From the NCBI GenBank assembly GCA_963836355.1, contig CAWIJO010000029.1:248001-312000 (forward strand): a stretch of 64,000 nt of DNA, written 5' to 3'. The notes below the pieces were generated by a model, which was not told where the DNA came from, did not search any database, and saw only the letters and a list, made by a program, of their open reading frames with translations. Numbering within the stretch: the first letter of the stretch is position 1; each line of letters starts with the position of its first letter. The stretch comes from Palsa-506 sp963836355. GTDB lineage: Bacteria; Actinomycetota; Actinomycetes; Streptosporangiales; Streptosporangiaceae. A program made the translations under genes and the position numbers. Below, in pieces: positions 8,737 to 17,928 of this stretch.

Positions 8737-9617
8737 CAAGCTGGCTGGTCACCGGGGCATCCGGAATGCTTGGCCGTGACCTCGTGACTCTGCTCGAACG
8801 TGACGGCGAGACGGTGACCGGCCTGACCCGCCAGCAGCTGGACATAGCCGACGCGGCGGCCGTCCGCGACGTGTTTCTCGGCGTCCTGCCCGAGGTTGTC
8901 GTAAACTGCGCTGCCTGGACGGCAGTGGATGACGCCGAGGAGCACGAGGCCAACGCGCTGGCGGTTAACGGCCGCGGCGCGGCCAACCTCGCTGTCGCCT
9001 GCGCAGCGGGTGGCGCCCGCATGGTGCAGATGTCCACCGACTACGTCTTCGCCGGGACAGCCATCCGGCCCTATGCGGAGAGTGAGACGCCGGCGCCGCG
9101 CACTGCCTACGGAAGGACGAAGCTGGCCGGCGAGGAGGCTGTGCGAGACGGGCTCCGCGAGGGTGGCTACGTCGTGCGGACCGCATGGCTCTACGGCGCG
9201 CATGGAGCGAACTTCGTGCGCACGATGATCAGGCTGGCGGGGGAGCGGTCTGAGGTAGCCGTCGTGAATGATCAGCACGGCCAGCCGACCTGGACGTGCG
9301 ATGTGGCGGGGCAGATCATCGCGCTGATCCAGAGAGCAGCCGCGCCGGGCATCTATCATGCGACGAGTTCCGGCGAGACCACCTGGTTCGGGTTCGCTCG
9401 CGAGGTCTTCCGGCTGCTGGACGCTGACCCGGCCCGGGTGACGCCGACAGCGAGCAGCGCGCTTTTCCGGTCGGCGCGCAGGCCCGCCTACAGCGTGCTC
9501 GGTCACGACGGCTGGGCGCGGGCAGGCATCGCGCCCATCGCGGACTGGCGGCACGCGCTCCGCCGGGCATTTCCCGCTCTCGCGAGGGCCGAGGCGAATG
9601 AGCTAGGCGGCCGGTAG
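8733..9617 (+). CDS. rfbD: dTDP-4-dehydrorhamnose reductase
   Basis: This reductase of the RmlD/SDR type performs the last NADPH-dependent step to dTDP-L-rhamnose or an isomer. The N-terminus gives LVTGASGMLGRDL, the glycine-rich cofactor loop. QMSTDYVFAG and YGRTKLAGE supply the Thr/Tyr/Lys catalytic set. GTG 8733 overlaps the rfbB stop by two bases and produces the expected 294-residue length; the longer frame from 8331 runs in a different frame over rfbB and is not real. It is the third gene of the dTDP-sugar operon. An rfbC-type 3,5-epimerase is not found in the window, so it must be encoded elsewhere or the end product is not L-rhamnose. Confidence 0.88.
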   Translation: MTSWLVTGASGMLGRDLVTLLERDGETVTGLTRQQLDIADAAAVRDVFLGVLPEVVVNCAAWTAVDDAEEHEANALAVNGRGAANLAVACAAGGARMVQMSTDYVFAGTAIRPYAESETPAPRTAYGRTKLAGEEAVRDGLREGGYVVRTAWLYGAHGANFVRTMIRLAGERSEVAVVNDQHGQPTWTCDVAGQIIALIQRAAAPGIYHATSSGETTWFGFAREVFRLLDADPARVTPTASSALFRSARRPAYSVLGHDGWARAGIAPIADWRHALRRAFPALARAEANELGGR

Positions 9618-9633
9618 GCCATCATGTGATGTA

Positions 9634-9655
9634 GGGCAAGGCGGGAGTCTTGCCC
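9634..9655 (+). terminator. Stem-loop after rfbD
   Basis: GGGCAAG (9634-9640) pairs perfectly with CTTGCCC (9649-9655) around an 8-base loop, starting 17 bp after the rfbD stop. It lacks a U-tract, which is common for actinobacterial terminators. Confidence 0.55.
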
Positions 9656-9701
9656 GGGTGAGATCGCCAAAAACTGGATGCTACTCTCTCCAGGGTAGAT
9701 A

Positions 9702-9764
9702 GATAACAAATCGGTAACATGTGTAGGCAAAGGCCATCGGCTCAGGCGTGCAGAGCGTCAACTA
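9702..9764 (+). promoter_or_regulatory. Two-part element, copy 1 (upstream of GT2 operon)
   Basis: GATAACAAATCGGTAAC at 9702-9718 and GAGCGTCAACTA at 9753-9764 are both repeated, with one mismatch each and the same 51-bp start-to-start distance, at 26016-26078. The first half contains ATAAC and GTAAC spaced by six bases, the layout of direct-repeat sites bound by OmpR-family regulators such as MtrA or AfsQ1. It lies in the 299-bp gap between rfbD and the glycosyltransferase operon, about 200 bp before the coding start. The regulator is inferred only. Confidence 0.55.
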
Positions 9765-9916
9765 CATGCCCGGGCTGGCCTGCGCGAGCCCGCAGCGCGG
9801 TGCCATGGATCGCCCAACTACATCCTGGGTGGGGGGTACAAAATGACGCGTTGTAGTACCAGCGTCAACGGCGCTCAGGTTGCAGGTATCAGACATGCAC
9901 GTCCGGCGGCTCCGGC

Positions 9917-10939
9917 ATGAGGCCCCCGGCGGGACAGGTGGCAGCCTGTCCGGCGCCCCGCAGGTCATGGTCAAGCCCGCAAGGACGTGTCGACTGTGCA
10001 GTTGTAGTCGTGACATATAACAGCTCGCGCGACATCGCTGGTCTCCTTGACTCGCTGTCGCCGGCAGCTGCAGGGCTCACGTTGCGCACCGTCGTGGTAG
10101 ACAACGGCTCCGCCGATGCCACCGTCGAACTGGTGCGCAGCCGTCCTGAAGTTGTCTGCATCGAAACCGGCTCCAACCTCGGGTATGCCGCCGGCATCAA
10201 TGTCGGCCGCGAGCACGCCGGCGACTACTCTGCGTTACTGGTGAGCAACCCTGATCTGGTGTTCGATCCAGGCGCAATCCGCAAGATGTACGCAGCGCTG
10301 CAAGAGACCACGGTGGGCATGATTGTGCCGCTGCTGCTTGACGCCGACGATCGGCTCTATCCGTCGCTGCGCCGTGAGCCGACGCTCGCGCGGGCGATTG
10401 GTGATGCGTTGCTGGGCAGCCACTTCAGCGGGCGGCCTGGCTGGCTCAGTGAGATCGCACGAAGTGAGACAGATTACGTTCGCCGCCATCCCGTCGACTG
10501 GGCGACGGGCGCGGCGATGCTGGTCTCGGCGTCTTGTGATCGCGCCGTCGGCGGCTGGGACGAGCAGTTCTTCCTCTATTCGGAGGAAGTAGACTACTGT
10601 GCCCGCGCACGCGCTGCAGGGTTCCGAATCGAATACCTGCCCGCGGCGCGGGTCCGGCACCGCGGAGGGGGTTCGGGGCAGTCCGGCGCCCTGGTCGCGC
10701 TAATGGCAGTAAACCGACTCCGGTACATGGAGAAGCAATCCCGTCGGCCCGGTTCCTATCGGGCGGCGGTTGTCCTCCACGAACTGTTACGGTCCGGCGA
10801 CGCCGGTCATAGGACCGCGCTGCGCGCCGTTCTGCGGCGGTCGAGCTGGCCACGGATTGTTGGCGGCCTGCGTTTCCCTTCGGCGGGCACAAATGCTGAC
10901 GCTGCCCCCATGCAAGGTCTGGCTGAGGAGGATCGGTGA
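9917..10939 (+). CDS. GT2 glycosyltransferase (rhamnosyltransferase-like)
   Basis: The GT-A fold is evident from VVVVTYNSSRDIAGLLDSL, VVVDNGSADATVELV and the acceptor-side SNPDLVFDPGAI, with the metal-binding Asp in the NPD position. GWDEQFFLYSEEVDYCARAR supplies the conserved Glu-Asp typical of bacterial rhamnosyltransferases. The length (340 residues) is normal. ATG 9917 is the first start but has no clear ribosome site, and about 25 residues precede the first strand, so the true start is uncertain. TTA leucine codons are present. It opens the rightward operon, and its stop overlaps the next gene as GTGA. Inferred role: addition of a deoxysugar, possibly supplied by the dTDP pathway, to a lipid-linked surface glycan at the inner membrane face. 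Confidence 0.85.
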   Translation: MRPPAGQVAACPAPRRSWSSPQGRVDCAVVVVTYNSSRDIAGLLDSLSPAAAGLTLRTVVVDNGSADATVELVRSRPEVVCIETGSNLGYAAGINVGREHAGDYSALLVSNPDLVFDPGAIRKMYAALQETTVGMIVPLLLDADDRLYPSLRREPTLARAIGDALLGSHFSGRPGWLSEIARSETDYVRRHPVDWATGAAMLVSASCDRAVGGWDEQFFLYSEEVDYCARARAAGFRIEYLPAARVRHRGGGSGQSGALVALMAVNRLRYMEKQSRRPGSYRAAVVLHELLRSGDAGHRTALRAVLRRSSWPRIVGGLRFPSAGTNADAAPMQGLAEEDR

Positions 10940-11799
10940 CAGCGCCAGCGTTACTCGGGTCGGTAGTGATCCCGGCGCACAATGAGGCTGCTGTCATCTT
11001 GCGCTGCCTCGATGCCCTGTTCACAGGTTTAGAGCCAGGGCAGCTTGAAGTCATCGTCGCGTGCAACGGCTGCACCGACGGCACTGCGGAGGTCATCCGG
11101 TCTTCCGGGCATACCGTGCGAGTCTTAGAGGTGGCCGTTGCATCGAAGCCTGCTGCGCTGCGCGCGGCCGAGGAGGTCGCTACAGCCTTCCCAAGGCTCT
11201 ATCTGGACGCTGACGTGACACTCACCGCTGCCGCAGCGGCGCGGGTTCTGGAGCGTCTCCGGGCCGGTCCCGCCCTGGCAGCCCGGCCGCCAATTGAGTA
11301 CGATGCGGCGGGCTCGTCGCTGCTCGTCCGCAGCTATTACCGTGCTCGGGCTGGAGTGCCAGCCGTGATGGGATCAATGTGGGGAGCCGGCGTCTACGGA
11401 CTGTCCGAGGCCGGGCGATCCCGGTTCGGGTATTACCCGGATCTTGTCGCCGACGATCTCTTCGTGGATCAGCTCTTCCGCCGCTGGGAGGTCGAGATAG
11501 TCAGCACCCTGCCGGTGATCGTTGGCGTGCCGCGCCGGACCATGGACCTATTGCGGATCTTGCGCCGGGTCTACCATGGGAACTCCGAGAATCGGACAGT
11601 TCCGACTTCCCCGGCGACGCAGTCGGCCGGCACGACGTCGACCATCCACGACCTTATCCGGTTCGCGTTAGCCGGGCCTCACAAGGCGGCCGATGCCGCA
11701 GCGTACGCGGCGCTCGCTGCCGTGGCCCGGCTGTCGCTGATGCTTGCCGAGCCCGTAGCGTGGGGACGGGACAACAGTTCGAGGGCTAGGCTGCGATGA
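10936..11799 (+). CDS. GT2 glycosyltransferase
   Basis: A 287-residue GT-A protein. SVVIPAHNEAAVILRCLDAL and EVIVACNGCTDGTAEVI form the nucleotide-binding half, and LYLDADVTLT is the DxD motif that binds the metal. A typical VADDLFVDQLFRR segment follows in the acceptor half. GTG 10936 overlaps the previous stop by four bases and has GAGGAGG upstream. The next gene overlaps its stop as ATGA, so translation is coupled on both sides. A TTA codon occurs near the N-terminus. It probably extends the same repeat unit as the preceding glycosyltransferase; donor and linkage cannot be read from the sequence. Confidence 0.85.
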   Translation: MTAPALLGSVVIPAHNEAAVILRCLDALFTGLEPGQLEVIVACNGCTDGTAEVIRSSGHTVRVLEVAVASKPAALRAAEEVATAFPRLYLDADVTLTAAAAARVLERLRAGPALAARPPIEYDAAGSSLLVRSYYRARAGVPAVMGSMWGAGVYGLSEAGRSRFGYYPDLVADDLFVDQLFRRWEVEIVSTLPVIVGVPRRTMDLLRILRRVYHGNSENRTVPTSPATQSAGTTSTIHDLIRFALAGPHKAADAAAYAALAAVARLSLMLAEPVAWGRDNSSRARLR

Positions 11800-13220
11800 C
11801 GATGCTGACTATCGAGCAGCGTCTAGCCCAGCGCCTCGCGGTCCGCTCAGATGCGGTGCTCTTGCTGCAGGTGTTTGCCGTTACCGTCATGGTATTCCCG
11901 GCGGACACGGTCATCAAGGCGATCGGCGGGGGCGGCTATGTCGCGGCCCTGGTCGGATACTGCTTGTTCCTGGCCTGGGTGGCCGCCACGCTGTTCGGCT
12001 TGCATAATCCGCTCGATTACCGTTATCCGGTCCGGGTCACTGTGTGCGGACTCTGGATAGTCTCGCTGGCTTCGTACGCGCTGATAAACAGGGCGAATCT
12101 GACCATCGCCCAGCAAGCGGGAGCCGATCGATGGCTGATGCAGCTTGCAGCCGTCTCGGGCGTCGTCCTGGTCGCTGCAGAGTGTCTTCGTTCGCTCGAA
12201 GACGTCAGGCGTGTGCTGCGGGCGTTGACGTGGGGAGGCGCGTTCTGTGGCATCGTCGCGGCGCTGCAGTTCTGGCTGCGCCTAGACATCACGCCCTATC
12301 TGCGGATGCTGCCCGGCTTCTCGCTGAACCAGGTCGCCGCCACTAATGCCGTCCTCGGCAGCAGGGGCGCCCTCAACCGCGTTCCAGGTACCGCGACTGA
12401 CCCGATTGAACTTGGCGTTGTTGCAGGAATGCTGCTGCCCCTTGCGATCTACCTGGCTTTGCACGACATCGAGCGCTCAAGGACGCGCCGCTGGTTGCCC
12501 GTTGTCTGCATTGCGCTCACCGTCGCAGCCTCGGTTTCCCGGTCCGCCATCTTGGCGGTGTGCATTGCGCTCGGCGTGCTCGTCGTCTCGCTGCCTCCTG
12601 CGCGGCGGCTAAAAGCACTCGCCGTCATGCCGCTGGCGGTGGCAGGTATCTTCGTTACCGCTCGCGGGCTGATCAGCACACTCGCGTCGTTCTTCCTCGC
12701 CGGCGCAAGTGACCCGTCCATCGCCCACCGGGTAAACACCTATCCCTTGGTCGAGCATTTGGTGCAGGAAGCACCGTGGTTCGGCAGCGGCGGGGGCACG
12801 TACATCGTGCAGAGTGCGACCCAGATCCTCGACAACCAGTACCTGTCGACGGCGATCGAACTGGGCTTGGCTGGGGTGGTGGCGCTGACATTCTTCCTGC
12901 TTTGGCCCGCCTTAGCGGTCCTTGTGGCCCGTAGCCGGACGATGGACGCCGGGCTACGTGATCTCTGCGCCGCGCTGGCGGGCGCCGAGTTGGCGGCCAC
13001 GTTCTGCTCCGTGACCTTCGATTCGTTGTCTTTCCCGATGTTCGTTAACGTCCAGGCACTGGTCATCGGGTTGATCGGCGCGACCTGGCTACTCGTGGAA
13101 CGGCGGGCCGAGACCAAGTCCGGCACCTGGCGCGACAGGCCAGGCAGCCCGTCCAACGGAATAGTCAACAGTCGGTCAAGCGCCGGAGCGGGAGCCGCCG
13201 TGCATGGAGGGGCGAACTGA
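11796..13220 (+). CDS. O-antigen ligase/polymerase-like membrane protein (Wzy/WaaL type)
   Basis: The 474-residue protein is almost entirely hydrophobic, with roughly ten to twelve membrane segments. A long central loop (about residues 165-210, containing the NRVPGTATDPIELG stretch) is typical of the Wzy_C/O-antigen ligase family. A charged soluble tail ends the protein. The family polymerises or transfers lipid-linked glycan units on the outer side of the membrane. The start ATG overlaps the preceding glycosyltransferase stop, and its own stop overlaps the Wzz-like start (TGATG). That position between glycosyltransferases and a chain-length protein supports the polymerase role, although a ligase remains possible. 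Confidence 0.82.
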   Translation: MTMLTIEQRLAQRLAVRSDAVLLLQVFAVTVMVFPADTVIKAIGGGGYVAALVGYCLFLAWVAATLFGLHNPLDYRYPVRVTVCGLWIVSLASYALINRANLTIAQQAGADRWLMQLAAVSGVVLVAAECLRSLEDVRRVLRALTWGGAFCGIVAALQFWLRLDITPYLRMLPGFSLNQVAATNAVLGSRGALNRVPGTATDPIELGVVAGMLLPLAIYLALHDIERSRTRRWLPVVCIALTVAASVSRSAILAVCIALGVLVVSLPPARRLKALAVMPLAVAGIFVTARGLISTLASFFLAGASDPSIAHRVNTYPLVEHLVQEAPWFGSGGGTYIVQSATQILDNQYLSTAIELGLAGVVALTFFLLWPALAVLVARSRTMDAGLRDLCAALAGAELAATFCSVTFDSLSFPMFVNVQALVIGLIGATWLLVERRAETKSGTWRDRPGSPSNGIVNSRSSAGAGAAVHGGAN

Positions 13221-13957
13221 TGGATTTGCTTTCGATCGTTCAGGCGGTCTGGCGCCATAAGATCGCCGCTATTCCGGTGATGCTGCTGACCGCGTTGGGC
13301 GTGTTTTACGTCATCGCGATCAAGGCTCCGGTATACCAAGCATCGTCCAGCGTATTGCTTGTCAACCCGCCGGGCCCGCCGACCGCAGCGCAGATTGCCG
13401 CAGATCCCAAGCTGGGAAACATAAATACCAACAACCCGTATACAAATTTTGGCAGCCTGCCCGTGGTCGCAGACGTCGTGATCAACCTTCTTACTGGTGA
13501 CGCCAGCCAGCAGGCGCTGCTCGCGGCCGGGGCGGACCCTCGGTACAAAATCGGCCTAAGCCCGGACGTAGGCTCGCCGCCGATTATCCTGATCACAGGC
13601 GTGGGGCCAAGTCCGCAGGAAGCGATCCGCACGGCGAACCTGGTGGCCACGGCCGCTAAGACGGAGCTTCATCACGCGCAAGCGCGCCAGGGCGTCAACG
13701 ATCTATACATGATCAAATCAATTGAGCTTGTCAGACCTCATCACGCGCAGCTCTCCGTGTCCGGGAAACTTCGCACCCTTATTGCCGTACTAGGACTTGG
13801 CGGTGTCCTGCTCTTCGTCGTGGTCTCCGTGACCGACGTGCTGGATAAGAGGAGTATGGGAGGTTCGATCACAGCGGATCCCCCGGTGAGAGCGCGACGT
13901 AAGGTGTCTGGGGCTGATGAGATCGACGCATCATCTGAGCAACCATCGCGACTTTGA
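13220..13957 (+). CDS. Wzz/YveK-like polysaccharide chain-length protein
   Basis: The 245-residue protein has an N-terminal membrane segment (IAAIPVMLLTALGVFYVIAI) followed by KAPVYQASSSVLLVNPPGPP, the conserved start of the Wzz periplasmic domain, and a second membrane helix near residue 190 (LIAVLGLGGVLLFVVVSV). No tyrosine-kinase domain is attached, unlike many Gram-positive copolymerases. Such proteins set chain length or help export by interacting with the polymerase. The start overlaps the polymerase stop by one base. The short C-terminal cytoplasmic tail is rich in Ser/Arg. The partner kinase, if any, is not in the window. Confidence 0.8.
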   Translation: MDLLSIVQAVWRHKIAAIPVMLLTALGVFYVIAIKAPVYQASSSVLLVNPPGPPTAAQIAADPKLGNINTNNPYTNFGSLPVVADVVINLLTGDASQQALLAAGADPRYKIGLSPDVGSPPIILITGVGPSPQEAIRTANLVATAAKTELHHAQARQGVNDLYMIKSIELVRPHHAQLSVSGKLRTLIAVLGLGGVLLFVVVSVTDVLDKRSMGGSITADPPVRARRKVSGADEIDASSEQPSRL

Positions 13958-13980
13958 GGGTCTGGCTCTAGGGGAGAATT

Positions 13981-14907
13981 ATGGCACTTGCCGTCATCAC
14001 ACTGAGCTACCGTAACGACTGGCCGCTCTTCCTCGACTTGCATCAGTCTGTTCTTCACCACACACCGGAGTCTGTAAAGCACTACGTCATCGTTCCTGAG
14101 GCCGATGTCGGGTTCTTCTCTCGATTGCGCGGGGCGAGGTGCGTCGTCGTTCCAGAGGAATCCTTGTATCCCCGTCACTATCGTCCGGCGCCAGCTATAA
14201 ATGGTGTGCTGCATCTTTTGCCACGAATTCCAGCATCTGCCAGGATCGCAGCGCTGAACCTCAAGCGTCCGCTCCATCCGATCAGAGGCTGGATTATGCA
14301 GCAGGCGCTCAAGATCGAGGCATGCTGCCACGTCGATGCCGACGTTGTGCTGCTGCTTGACTCGGACCTGGTGCTGATCCGGCCCGTAGCAGAGGCGGCT
14401 TTGCGGCCGGCGGGACTTGCCCGGTTCTATCGCAAGCCGGGCGCCGTGGACGCGAGTATGCCAGGCCATGCGCAGTGGCATGCGGTATCACGGGGTCTGC
14501 TAGGCCTTCCAGCGCCTGAGTTCCCGGTGCCCGACTACGTATCATCCCTTAACGTCTGGGATCCGCGTGTCCTGCGTTCGATGCTCGATCGGATAGAGCG
14601 CGTGACCGGCCAGCGCTGGATGGATGCCGTCACCGCGCAGCAAACCTTCTCGGAGTGGACGCTCTACGGTGTCTTCGTGGAAGCCTTTATGCGAGATGCG
14701 GTTGGCGCACCGGCGGAGGCTTCGCTATGTCACAGTTACTGGGATCCAGCGCCGCTAACGACGGAAGGCGCGGCCAGATTCGGGGCGAGCGTTGGCCCAG
14801 ATGACGTAGCGATACTCATTCAGTCCAAATCGCGCACGCCATCGGACGTACGGAGCATCGCGCTTCGCTCTTTCGATTTCGCGAATGGGCAAGCACGCAT
14901 GCAATGA
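13981..14907 (+). CDS. DUF6492 family, probable glycosyltransferase
   Basis: This 308-residue protein begins MALAVITLSYRNDWPLF. The HVDADVVLLLDSDLVL segment resembles the DxD metal site of GT-A enzymes, and the C-terminal part contains FSEWTLYGVFVEAF and LCHSYWDP, which recur in DUF6492 proteins. AGGGGAG stands shortly before the ATG. It is the last gene of the rightward operon, 23 bp after the Wzz-like gene. The family is found in polysaccharide clusters and is thought to be a glycosyltransferase, but I know of no member with an assigned reaction. Inferred role: a further sugar transfer or modification step. Confidence 0.7.
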   Translation: MALAVITLSYRNDWPLFLDLHQSVLHHTPESVKHYVIVPEADVGFFSRLRGARCVVVPEESLYPRHYRPAPAINGVLHLLPRIPASARIAALNLKRPLHPIRGWIMQQALKIEACCHVDADVVLLLDSDLVLIRPVAEAALRPAGLARFYRKPGAVDASMPGHAQWHAVSRGLLGLPAPEFPVPDYVSSLNVWDPRVLRSMLDRIERVTGQRWMDAVTAQQTFSEWTLYGVFVEAFMRDAVGAPAEASLCHSYWDPAPLTTEGAARFGASVGPDDVAILIQSKSRTPSDVRSIALRSFDFANGQARMQ

Positions 14908-14979
14908 GTCTTGGTTCGCGTAACTGAATCTCGAAATTCGTATTATCGTAATCCGGTAGCCAGCTTGGGCACCAGACGC

Positions 14980-16431
14980 TCAGTAGGCACCGCAGCTGGA
15001 ACCGCCATCAACGCGGTAGATGTGGATAGCATTGCCGTCGGAAAAGCGATCTGTGAAGGAACCGTTACTCGTCTTTAGCCTGCGGTGCTCGCGTAGTACC
15101 TTGACAATGGCAGAGCCGACACATGGCATGAAAAATGTCGCGATCTGTGTGCCGGGTCGCTCAGAGCCGGCTAGGACATAGAAGTGGCCCTGATACCATT
15201 TAGTCGAGACATTAACTCCAGAGCTAGCTTTTACTACACCATTGGCATACGGCGCATTGAGCACTGGAGCTAGCCGGGCGACTTGCCCATCGAGCTTGGT
15301 AACTGCTGCGCGAATCTTGGCATAGCAAGGGTCTCGCAGCACGTTGTCAGTGATACAACGTCCGGCGAAACTATGGTTGAAGTAGATAATACCGCGAGCA
15401 CCGGCGATTAAACTCTGCCAGACAGCCGCGGTTACTTCCCGGGGGGTAATCGAAGGCCAGTTGTTTTCAGTAAACGGATGACCAAGTTCAACATAAGCCC
15501 ATACTGGCTTTCGATCTACTGCTAGGTTTCGGAGCCTATGAACGGTGCGGCCGTAATTTGATGCCAGATGGCAGAGCCGGGATGGCAGGTTGTTGCCTAC
15601 TAGCAGTTTTTGTGTAAACCATTCGCCGCCCTGGCTGGCAGTGCAGATGCTGTCGTCCGTAAACCAGTAGTTGTCAGCGGACACTACATCCTGATACCTG
15701 CGGATGAACGGCACGGCCTCGGCGTTAGTCTCCCAGAAAGTCACTCCCTTGCCGTAGTTGGCATACTTGAATCTGCGATCGCTGGGAAGCTTTTGGATGA
15801 TTGATTTCTGGACCGTATAGCCGCATGCGACACTAGTAGGATGACAAATATCGCCCTGACCAGGGTACTTTCCAGTCCATGCTCCGCTACCTGGTCCTCC
15901 CCACATATCAGCTTCGTCGTTTACAAACCAGCCGACTGTGTTGTTTCCACCATTAGGCGGCTGATTGGAGATGAAGTACATGCCCGACCGCCGAACCAAG
16001 GTGAAGTCACTATTGTTTGTAAGGGTGACGTAGGTGTTTATTCCCGTGGCCCGGTCCGACATAAGATCTGAGGGTTGATTTACGGCCGCAAGCCATACGC
16101 CGATAGGAAAGAATGATCGAGTATCGGGAAGCGAATGCGAGAAGTTGGCATAGTAACGTCTGCCGCCGTCTACTTGTCGCAGCTTGACGCCAGAGCCGCC
16201 ATGCGCGGCCGGCGAGCTCGCGGTGAGTCTGGCGGGCGGCTTCGCGTCAGGATGGGCCGGATTGTTCCGGTGCGACGTGGCGGTCCTGCTCCCGGCAGGG
16301 TGGGCGGGGCTGCTAGTGGCCGGGTGGCTGACTGGATGCAACCTGCCGGAGCATGCGGCGGACAGGCTGAGCCCAAGGACGAGCCCGGCTATGAATAAAT
16401 GCCGTGCCTTGCCGCCCAGCGTGATGGGCAT
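14980..16431 (-). CDS. Secreted lipoprotein, glycoside-hydrolase-like barrel
   Basis: The 483-residue protein starts with a basic stretch, a hydrophobic core (HLFIAGLVLGLSLSAAC) and a lipobox ending at Cys, so it should be lipid-anchored outside the membrane. A Ser/Pro/His-rich linker follows. The main domain (from about residue 90) has features of TIM-barrel glycoside hydrolases: FFPIGVWLAAV, VGWFVNDEADMWGG with paired acidic residues, and RGIIYFNHSFAG. No family number can be assigned safely. ATG 16431 has GAAGGAG upstream; the frame extends to 16482. Its DNA is clearly poorer in GC than the core genes. Inferred role: trimming or remodelling the exported polysaccharide. Confidence 0.7.
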   Translation of the reverse strand: MPITLGGKARHLFIAGLVLGLSLSAACSGRLHPVSHPATSSPAHPAGSRTATSHRNNPAHPDAKPPARLTASSPAAHGGSGVKLRQVDGGRRYYANFSHSLPDTRSFFPIGVWLAAVNQPSDLMSDRATGINTYVTLTNNSDFTLVRRSGMYFISNQPPNGGNNTVGWFVNDEADMWGGPGSGAWTGKYPGQGDICHPTSVACGYTVQKSIIQKLPSDRRFKYANYGKGVTFWETNAEAVPFIRRYQDVVSADNYWFTDDSICTASQGGEWFTQKLLVGNNLPSRLCHLASNYGRTVHRLRNLAVDRKPVWAYVELGHPFTENNWPSITPREVTAAVWQSLIAGARGIIYFNHSFAGRCITDNVLRDPCYAKIRAAVTKLDGQVARLAPVLNAPYANGVVKASSGVNVSTKWYQGHFYVLAGSERPGTQIATFFMPCVGSAIVKVLREHRRLKTSNGSFTDRFSDGNAIHIYRVDGGSSCGAY

Positions 16432-16622
16432 GACCGACTCCTTCGTGCGGGTGTCGAAGCGGTGATCGTTTATTGGCCGCATGGAGGGCCCGGGCTGCCC
16501 GTAGCCATACGTACTACTCCGGTTCTGAAGTTTCGACTATTTGGCCGATAGATGTCACTACACTGGCTTACGCCCGGAGTTTAAGCGAGAACGCAGCCGT
16601 AGTGTGTGCGAATTCGTAGAAC

Positions 16623-17576
16623 TTACGTGTCGTCCACGCTCGATGAGTCCTGTGCGGTGACCGTGTCTGCAGAGATGTTGGCGGCCCTCGGGATGCGGGG
16701 GTCAGCTGGTTGCGGGGTGACGGGCCGATGGTGGCCAGGCCACACCGGAGAGCGCATCCTGGTGATCCAGGGAAGGTGAGCGCGGATGCGAACTAAGGCA
16801 GAAGAGGCGAGTAACTGAGCCGCATACGGCGGGTCATGGATCAGATACCGGCGAAAGAGACGCCGAGGCTCACTGCACAGGCGAAAGATCCACTCGAGAC
16901 CCGACCGTTGCATCCACGAGGGCGCACGGGGTAACGCGCCGGCAGCGAAGGAAATTGCGGCGCCGCAGGCGATGAACCACGCGGACGGAAGCGAGGCGGC
17001 GAGTTGCGTGATGAGGCGCTCTTGCTTCGGGAATCCAAGTCCCACATAGACGATGTCGGGCGTGGCAAGAAGGAGGCTTTCGCGTACCGCAGCCAGTTCA
17101 TCAGGCGTCTCTCCGAGGCTGATGTGCGGGGCAGCAGCTCCGGCCACCCTCAGGCCAGGGTAACGACGGGCCAGTTCTTCGCCCGCGAGTTCGGGAACGC
17201 CAGCCTCGCCGCCGAGCAGGTAGATCGACCGGCTGTTTCGGGCGGCGGCGCTTGTCAGCGAGAAGATCAGCGAGGAGCCGGTGACCCGCTCGGCGAGACG
17301 ATCACCTCGCAGACGAGCCGCCCATAATAGCGGCATGCCGTCGGGCACGATGAGCGCTGCGTTTCTTAAGATGGTCCGGATAGCCGGCTTGTGACGGATT
17401 TGACGGCAAATGTCAACGTTTGGAGTCGCGACCCAGCCGCCTTGGCCGCTTTGTAATTTTTCGATGATGTGCTGGACGACCTCCGCCTCGGCGAGCCGGT
17501 CGAAGTCAAGTCCGGCCAACCTGACATGTGTCGCCGTGCTCCGCGGCGTGTCGATCAAACTTCCGATAGATGTCAC
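16623..17576 (-). CDS. WecG/TagA/CpsF family glycosyltransferase
   Basis: The 317-residue protein belongs to GT26, which transfers N-acetylmannosamine-type or related sugars to a lipid-linked acceptor. Visible motifs are GWVATPNVDICRQIRH, LIVPDGMPLLWAARL and VTGSSLIFSL. SIYLLGGEAGVPELA and VYVGLGFPKQERLI complete the family pattern. GTG 17576 was chosen because GGAGGAG lies seven bases upstream and the conserved domain starts soon after; the frame is open to 17666. The C-terminal 40 residues are proline-rich and not conserved. It is transcribed leftward as a separate unit beside the lipoprotein gene. Inferred role: an early committed transfer in repeat-unit assembly. Confidence 0.87.
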   Translation of the reverse strand: MTSIGSLIDTPRSTATHVRLAGLDFDRLAEAEVVQHIIEKLQSGQGGWVATPNVDICRQIRHKPAIRTILRNAALIVPDGMPLLWAARLRGDRLAERVTGSSLIFSLTSAAARNSRSIYLLGGEAGVPELAGEELARRYPGLRVAGAAAPHISLGETPDELAAVRESLLLATPDIVYVGLGFPKQERLITQLAASLPSAWFIACGAAISFAAGALPRAPSWMQRSGLEWIFRLCSEPRRLFRRYLIHDPPYAAQLLASSALVRIRAHLPWITRMRSPVWPGHHRPVTPQPADPRIPRAANISADTVTAQDSSSVDDT

Positions 17577-17928
17577 GGTTGATCTCCTCCCCCGGCCGGA
17601 TCGGCCGCCATGAACAATCCCCTCGATGTACTGGACGCCGGAGCAGTCATACTGGTTTACGGCCAAGTGAGGCCAAATTTCAGCAAATCTAGGACGTTGC
17701 CGCCCTGCATGGCGTCTGATTAGGCATAAACGCGCTTCCGCGACTACGGTCAGCTGAGGAGCGCTGTCAGGTGGATCTGCCGGTTCGGGACAGAGCGGGC
17801 AGGAGGCTCAGATTCTGACGGCCCCCCGAGTTGGGCCAACTTTGTGTGCATTCGGAAGGCGATTGGTGCCTGCCGAGCTTCCTGGGCCGCTTGTGACAGT
17901 GCGGTGACCGCAGGGCGATGATGGCCGG
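17577..17928. other. Intergenic region with 56-bp repeat copy 1
   Basis: These 352 bp hold the promoter side of the WecG-like gene and the first copy of the 56-bp repeat (17766-17821). A short segment, AACTTTGTGTGCA (17838-17850), is nearly mirrored by TGCACAAAGTT at 18413-18423, on the far side of the next gene. No gene is seen. Confidence 0.5.
17766..17821. repeat. 56-bp direct repeat, copy 1
   Basis: Identical to 18498-18553 except for one base (C here, A there, at position 31). It begins GTCAGGTGGATCTGCC and ends CTCAGATTCTGACGG. The 732-bp offset encloses the GyrI-like gene. No known insertion-sequence end was recognised in it. Confidence 0.9.

Noticed and set aside
9702..9718. Cyclic-di-AMP riboswitch or other structured leader
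   Set aside because: The conserved sequence is short, repeated as a direct repeat and has no pairing stems, so a protein-binding site fits better.
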